Source: Rhododendron vialii
Taxonomy: Eukaryota > Streptophyta > Magnoliopsida > Ericales > Ericaceae
DNA: 64,000 nucleotides
Assembly (NCBI RefSeq): GCF_030253575.1
Contig: NC_080568.1
Span: forward strand, 27,853,001-27,917,000
Direction of reading: 5' to 3'
The translations under genes were made by a program, and so were the position numbers. Shown piece after piece: positions 58,111 to 64,000 of this stretch (positions are counted from its first letter, which is position 1; each line of letters opens with the position of its first letter). The notes under the pieces were generated by a model. That model worked only from the letters and a program-made list of their open reading frames with translations, did no database searches and was not told where the DNA came from.

Positions 58111-61100
58111 ATGTCCTCCCTCGCCCTCAAAGCCTTCGCTGGTCTCAGCCACCGCACCACGGCGGAGACCCACCACACCATCTCTCTCCCCAAACCCATC
58201 TCAACCCACAAGAGATTCATCGTGAAGGCGGGAAAATTCAGCCCGAAAGTCACCGGCCGGAACCTCCGCGTCGCCGTCGTGGGCGGCGGGCCGGCCGGCG
58301 GCGCCGCCGCCGAGACCCTGGCCAAGGGCGGGATAGAGACCGTTTTGATAGAGCGCAAGATGGACAACTGCAAGCCGTGCGGCGGGGCCATACCCCTGTG
58401 CATGGTGGGCGAGTTCGACCTGCCGCTGGACATCATCGACCGCCGCGTCACCAAGATGAAAATGATTTCGCCGTCCAACGTGGCAGTCGATATCGGGCAG
58501 ACGCTGAAGCCCCACGAGTACATCGGAATGGTCCGCCGTGAGGTCCTCGACGCCTACCTCCGCGACCGAGCCGCCGCGGCCGGGGCCAACGTCATCAACG
58601 GGCTGTTTCTGAAGATGGATGTGCCCAAGAGTGCCGGGCCGGGTTCGGATGCGCCTTATGTGCTTCATTATACGGGGCAAGTGGTCCGACAATTCTCATT
58701 CCTCCGTTCTCTTTCTGTCATCATTTCATTTTATATAAATTCTTAGGAACACAATTTTAGAACACAATTTGGGACACAAATTGTGTTCAGAATCTACATG
58801 CATTGGACTGCTCTGAAAGCAGTTGTGGCCGAAGTTGTGTTCCTAGGCTTTTTATACGAAGGAACTAGGATCAATGCTATATACCCCGACAAATTACCCC
58901 GAAAAGATAAATCAATGGTTCAGATTCTCGCATCATCTGAGCCATCGATTTCTCCTTTTGGGGCATTTTCGGGTTAATTGTTCCGGATACTCAGAATTAT
59001 TGTTGCAGTATGTATGTGGGGAGCCCACATGTGATGTGAGTCTTTGTGGTTCTGGACTTGTTGAACACCTAAAACGAGAATCTAGTAAAAAAGCTTAACC
59101 CAACGAGATAAGAGCATCTCCAGCCCTTACTCAATGTTCCACCCAAATTTGACTGAAAATTTGAGTAAAAGTTTCATTTGTTATGTTTGCACTCCAATGG
59201 ACAAGTTCAAGTCTAAGCTCAAATTTCAATAAAAGCTTTTATTAATGGCATAGTTGTAAATTAAGACACAGAAGATGGCTTCCAAAAATTTGAGTTTCCT
59301 TTGATTTGGTTAAAAATTTGAGTGAAACTAATTTGATATGTGTTGGAGTTAAGGGCTGGAGTGAGATTCTGGATATTTTACTCAAATTTTGATTCTAAGT
59401 TAGAAATGTTTAAGGAGATGGCCTAACATGACAGCCTATAATAGTAGTAGCATTGGAGATGTGTAAATTTTTAGAAACAGAAGGGGATATACTACAATTC
59501 TGATGTACTCAATGAGTTAACTAGTCAACAATCTACAAATCAAGGAGTTCTTGATTTCTCAAGTAGAATTCATAGGCTTTGTTGTATTTGGAGACGATTT
59601 GCTGGGAACTTATTAGCAAACTCGATTCGAGTGAGAGCAAATATGTAGCGATTCTGTCGTGCCTCGAAGTCTGATTCTTTCTTCTATTTTGCTACAATGT
59701 CCCAACAGGTACGACGCAAAGACCGGCGGCGCGGGAGAGCGGCGAACGTTGGAGGTTGATGCCGTGATTGGCGCCGATGGGGCGAATTCTCGTGTGGCAA
59801 AGTCGATTGGCGCGGGGGATTATGAGTACGCGATCGCGTTTCAGGAGAGGATTAAGATACCGAGCGAGAAGATGGAGTACTACGAGAATTTGGCAGAGAT
59901 GTATGTAGGTGATGACGTGTCGCCGGATTTTTACGGTTGGGTTTTTCCAAAGTCGGATCACGTGGCGGTGGGGACGGGGACTGTAACTCATAAAGGGGAT
60001 ATTAAGAAGCTTCAGTTTGCTACTAGGCATAGGGCGAGGGATAAGATTCTTGGTGGGAAGATCATTAGAGTTGAAGCTCATCCGATCCCGGAGCACCCCC
60101 GTCCGCGGCGGCTCTCCGGTAGAGTTGCGCTCGTTGGTGATGCAGCTGGGTAAGTGAAAATTTATAATTGTCTTACCTGTTTGTTATCTCCTTTTTGTTT
60201 TACCATGTAAAATATGATTCGATGTGATTCTTGTTTGCATTAATGTTTTGTCAAATGTATAATCAACAACAATCGATATAGTGACATACTCCGTAGAAGA
60301 ATACGGACTCCAATTTTCATTACTCTAGAGAGCGAAAGATCAGAGGTGTAAAATGTTAGATAACTATAGGTATAACTTTAATGTTATTGTCATATGAAAA
60401 TGATGAAATGGAGATTGCACATGGTGAAACCTAAGTTGTTAGAACCATAAGTAGATAGAACCAGGTTGAAATTACGATCATCAAGGTTTGCTTTTGGCAC
60501 TGTGTCTTTAAGATAGATTCGTCTGTCGCTCTTTGGACCTCGTTCATAATCCGTTCAAATCAGGATCACAATCGACATGTCTTGCAAACCAAACTAATGA
60601 GGTCTCAAATGAATGTTCTAAAACTATTGTTTCCAACACGAAATGTTTTTAAGACTATGGACTTCTGCTCTCTATCACGATAAGTTTAACAGGAGAGACT
60701 ACAATGGAGAGCAGGAACCAACTCCAGCAATTATAACTTCTACTGTTCTACATTCCAGTCCTAACTGTAGAAACATTACGATTGCATCACTCATTCATAG
60801 TCCAACAAGGAAAATAATACTCGTACACATGACTTACAAGATCACAGATCGAAGTAAGACTCGTACACATGACTTACACATACATAAAGGTGTACTTGAT
60901 GTGCGGATATTAAGTGAGTAGCCAAAATTGGTCATCAAATGTGTATCGAGCTAATTTAATGCACTCTTTTAAACTCAATTACGTTTACAATATTTACTGA
61001 ACTATGTTGCCCACTCAGTAATAATTATCCATTTTACAGGTATGTCACAAAGTGCTCTGGCGAGGGGATCTACTTCGCGGCCAAGAGCGGGCGGATGTGC

Positions 61101-61436
61101 GCTGAGGCAATCGTGGAGGGTTCAGAGAATGGGAAGAGGATGGTGGAAGAAGAGGATTTAAGGAAGTACTTAGAAAAATGGGACAAGACCTACTGGCCAA
61201 CGTACAAGGTGTTGGATGTGCTTCAGAAGGTCTTTTACCGATCGAACCCGGCGAGGGAGGCATTTGTGGAGATGTGCGCCGACGAGTATGTGCAGAAGAT
61301 GACATTTGATAGTTACTTGTACAAGAAGGTGGTGCCAGGGAACCCGTTGGATGATTTGAAGTTGGCTGTGAATACTATTGGGAGCTTGGTTAGGGCTAAT
61401 GCTCTGAGGAGAGAGATGGAGAAGATTAGCGTATGA
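58111..61436 (+). CDS. CHLP: Geranylgeranyl diphosphate/geranylgeranyl-chlorophyll reductase, copy 2
   Basis: Exons 58111-58676, 59709-60149 and 61040-61436 join to 467 residues, the usual plant CHLP length. Transit peptide over about the first 45 residues; FAD fold RVAVVGGGPAGGAAAETLA; ERKMDNCKPCGGAIP; VDAVIGADGANSRVAKS; DDVSPDFYGWVFPKSDHV, the conserved substrate-side block; RVALVGDAAGYVTKCSGEG; the C-terminal half RKYLEKWDKTYWPTYKVLD and ADEYVQKMTFDSYLYKK. Like copy 1, intron 1 needs a GC-AG splice (ACGGG|GCAAGTGG), giving LHYTGYDAKTG. It keeps the family residues at sites where copy 1 differs, so it is the likelier main enzyme. CHLP normally sits at thylakoid/envelope membranes and serves chlorophyll and vitamin E synthesis. 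The promoter region differs entirely from that of copy 1 beyond about 30 bases upstream. Confidence 0.95.
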
Positions 61437-61811
61437 AGGAAAATAAGGGTATTGTTGTTGTAATCTCTGTACCTTGTTCTCTTTTAAGAAGCAAACTGAT
61501 GGAATCCGAATCAGTTGCGAAATCTTTCCGCATGCGGAATTTTCTGGATTTGGAAATGAGGAGTCATAAAAATTGTAATGGTGGTGGTAGGGGGTTATAT
61601 AGGCGTGGAGTGGGAGTCCATATGGTTGTATGCAGTTTTCAATTAATTCTGAAAATTCTAAATTTGTTGATTTTCTAAATTCATTTTGTCTACAGAATTC
61701 ACAACTGGAGCTACAAATTTTGGCTGGAGTAGGAAAGATAACTACTTGGTCATTTAGCATCTTGTAAAACCTGTGAACCAGTGGAATGCAGGTTTTATGT
61801 CCGCTTCTGTT
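61437..61811. other. 3' flank of CHLP copy 2
   Basis: No second gene is seen. GGCGTGGAGTGGGAGTCC near 61601 and TTGTAAAACCTGTG near 61763 are possible 3' end regions. Confidence 0.35.
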
Positions 61812-61960
61812 CACTACAAGAAAACAGGCATTTGCCGGCATTTTCAAAACGCCGCTATAAGACTGAAAAACACCGGCTAAATGTTTGGCGATGTTTGTTG
61901 GTACCGTCAGACTATGATAGGGGTCGGCTAAATGTTGGTGCTCGTTGGTATGGTTAAAGT
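61812..61960 (+). mobile_element. CACTA (En/Spm) transposon terminus
   Basis: CACTACAAGAAAACAGGC is the classical CACTA end, followed by subterminal repeat words (TGCCGGCATTTT, CCGGCTAAATG, TCGGCTAAATG). The opposite end, CTTGTAGTG, was not found to the right within the window, so the element is truncated or continues outside. Confidence 0.65.
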
Positions 61961-62016
61961 TGATTTCCCATGGAATATTTACAATACAGTTCAATTCCTA
62001 ACTCAAGATTCGTGTT

Positions 62017-62361
62017 TTGATTTCGTTGTCATTTTCAGGTAGGCAAAAAATGGTCGAATGGTCCAGGTTTTGTTCACCTGGCCAGAAAATGCAGGCACTC
62101 TGTTTGTCCTTGTGGGCTGTGCACATCCTGCAAACCTTAATGTGCACAGCCAACACCATACTGTATGTGGAATTTGTGAACGTATTGTACGAAATAGCTG
62201 TTTTGGGGGTGTTCATAACCCTGTTTTCCTTCGGATCTCTTGTTTGGATTTGGACAGAGCTGAACCTTCTCTGGCCGTCATCTGCAAGACAGAACACTGT
62301 TAGTGCACAGCCGACCGTAGTTAGCCAGAAGACGCTCCGATGCTTAACTCAGTCTCAGTGA
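62017..62361 (+). other. Unassigned 114-residue frame with hydrophobic segments
   Basis: The frame has two hydrophobic stretches (around LCLSLWAVHILQTLMC and LGVFITLFSFGSLVWIW) that could be membrane helices, and no low-complexity sequence. I recognise no family. It lies right of the CACTA end and left of a tandem repeat, so it may be transposon-derived. A frame shifted by one also stays open for 81 residues, which weakens the case. Confidence 0.25.
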
Positions 62362-62396
62362 ACGAAAACTCTAGGAGTGAATAGTAATGTCGAATC

Positions 62397-62739
62397 TCTC
62401 TAAGATTTGGAGTTGTACTTTGTATAAAGTGACTTGACTAAAGGTTCCAATTAAGCTCGTGCTAGGCACGTGCCATAACCGCTTCTTGGTATGACATTAT
62501 GACGTATCGTCGGTATCGAGTGCCACGTGACCCTCCTCTATCCACTTGAACCCTCCGTCTTCACTTGGATCGAATGAGACTCTCTAAGATTTGGAGCTGT
62601 ACTTTGTATAAAGTGACTTGACTAAAGGTTTTAATTAAGTCCATGCTAGACACGTGTTGTAACCGCTTCTTGAAATGACATCATGATGTACCAAGTGCCA
62701 CATAACCCTCCGGTATCGACTCAAACCCTCCGTCTTCAC
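62397..62739. repeat. Tandem duplication, 184 bp unit
   Basis: TCTCTAAGATTTGGAGTTGTAC..CCTCCGTCTTCAC starts at 62397 and again at 62581 with scattered differences. It contains CACGTG-type words in both units (GGCACGTGCC, GACACGTGTT). Confidence 0.85.
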
Positions 62740-62880
62740 AAAGACCGGGATTAGACCTCATCCGATCCGGCCAGCCCGATCTAGCCCCGTAATTGCACGG
62801 ACATAGACTCATACGTGACATTTGACAAGCCATGCACCCATTATCAGCATGCTGGCCCAACATATCCGGGATGGCTCAAT

Positions 62881-63327
62881 TAGAGCTGAGCAACGGACAC
62901 GAGACACAATAACACGACACGAACCGGACACGAAGTTAGCGCGTTAGGGTTGAACATTTCTGACACGAAACACGAAAATGACACGACTCGAGAACACGAA
63001 TTCTAAATGGGTTGGATTCGGGTTGAACACGCGAGACACGAAATTGACACGATTAACACGGTTACTAATCTGTGTCACCCATTAACACGAACGTATATAC
63101 ATAATATATGGTATATCTGTAATTCTATATAGAGTTGGGCAACAGACACGATAACACGACACGAAGTTAACGGGTTAGGGTTGAGCATTTCTGACACGAA
63201 ACACGAAAATGACACGACTCGAGAAACACGAATTCTAAATGGGTTGGGTTCGGGTTGGGTGATTTGTGACACGAACCCGACTAACACGACACGAACACGA
63301 CCCGACACGACCTGTTACCCAAGTCTA
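62881..63327. mobile_element. hAT-type element with ACACG-rich body, 447 bp
   Basis: Ends TAGAGCTGAGCAACGGACACG and, reversed, TAGACTTGGGTAACAGG; perfect 8-base flanks GGCTCAAT at 62873-62880 and 63328-63335. The body is a degenerate repeat of GACACGA words. A second TAGAGTTGGGCAAC start at 63129 suggests a nested or duplicated copy. Confidence 0.85.
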
Positions 63328-63335
63328 GGCTCAAT

Positions 63336-64000
63336 CACCCAACGCTTTGGGCTGCTAACTTGCTAGGCCCAATATGCATGTTGTTTTGGCCCACTAAAGG
63401 TGTAAAGTGGACAAAACAAGTGGAAAATCACGGAAAGCCAGTTACGGAAAAGAGAGCTATATCACGGTGATCACATTTTGAATACTATACGCATCAAATA
63501 TGCATTGCTAGAAGAATATGTTTCGCTTTATGATGCACATTCTATCAATTTATATGTGATACTTTATATGATACTCGAAATATGATAATTAAAGTATTAT
63601 TCTAAAAAAAAAAATTAGGTGGTTTTTCTGAAACAATGCATGGTTTCAGGAGATCTTTATGTGCAATTTATAAAGGCAGGTGTGTCCGGATTTATGTATA
63701 TCTATTTGTCTCCAAAATCATACTGTTTGAACACTCCTATCGATTGCTCTCGACTACACCATTTTCGCATACGTGTGGAGCTCATCTCATAATTAGATGT
63801 GTGGAGTTGATATATATGTGAGAGGAGTGTGGTCAGGAAGTGTTCGGTAGGAGTGTACGCAGTAGAATTGTTGCTATTTGAACTACCACTAAGCAAATTC
63901 TGACACAAAGCGGACGTTACCGAGCCTACGTATCAAAGCCTCGTCAACGGTCTATCCGAGCCTCCCTATATTCATGGAAACACAAATCCGAGCGAATCAT
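63336..64000. other. Intergenic end of the window
   Basis: No gene is seen. The last 100 bases carry the second copy of the 25-base word at 63911-63935. Confidence 0.4.
63911..63935 (+). repeat. 25-base repeat, copy 2
   Basis: Identical to 57792-57816. It is followed by a diverged continuation (AAGCCTCGTCAACGG versus GGCCTGGTCACTTAAACGG). Confidence 0.7.

Noticed and set aside
61170..61994. 274-residue minus-strand frame opposite CHLP copy 2 exon 3
   Set aside because: Its C-terminal third is the antisense of a conserved exon and the rest is AT-rich flank. It resembles no protein family and copy 1 has no equivalent extension.

Overview
The window is nuclear DNA from a flowering plant. It shows spliced genes with GT-AG and GC-AG introns, AT-rich intergenic DNA, many small transposons and LTR-element remnants. 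The genes are plant-specific: an alpha-expansin, a photosystem I antenna protein, a MIKC*-type MADS factor, a PSY-type sulfated peptide precursor and geranylgeranyl reductase. They look eudicot. I suspect a woody eudicot, perhaps Ericales, but the species cannot be fixed from the sequence. No bacterial-type operons, CRISPR arrays or phage genes are present.

Layout. 1-2.5 kb is the 3' end of a large LTR retrotransposon, with six copies of a palindrome in its U3. 2.5-7.5 kb is a duplicated intergenic segment; one copy is interrupted by a 1.5 kb element. 7.5-11.4 kb holds MITEs and a SINE. 11.4-13.6 kb is a three-exon alpha-expansin gene. 14.6-18.4 kb holds a solo LTR, two Mutator-like elements and a 580 bp foldback. 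19.4-20.8 kb holds three more small transposons. 21.6-22.6 kb is LHCA4 (three exons). 23.3-28.6 kb, minus strand, is an 11-coding-exon MIKC* MADS gene whose 5' UTR intron contains a near-perfect hairpin. 29.8-37.1 kb is a triplicated non-coding segment. 38-41 kb is transposon-rich. 41.24-41.75 kb is a small three-exon gene for a PSY-family tyrosine-sulfated peptide, which a plain ORF scan misses. 42-46.5 kb holds a SINE, foldbacks and a GGT-rich repeat. 46.6-61.4 kb is a tandem CHLP array: copy 1, a broken exon-2 fragment, and copy 2, separated by a dense MITE cluster. 61.5-64 kb holds a CACTA-type terminus, a 184 bp tandem repeat and a hAT element.

Function. LHCA4 and the two CHLP genes both serve the chloroplast: CHLP makes the phytyl chain of chlorophyll and tocopherol, and LHCA4 binds chlorophyll at photosystem I. 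The expansin and the PSY peptide both act on cell growth at the wall or cell surface. The MADS factor belongs to a clade known from pollen development. Nothing suggests these genes form a cluster; they are neighbours in an ordinary gene-plus-transposon landscape.

All exon models were made by eye from splice sites, reading phase and family conservation. Every multi-exon model closes in frame, but none has transcript support here. Transposon ends were placed by matching terminal inverted repeats with target-site duplications (TSDs); where no TSD was found, the ends are approximate.
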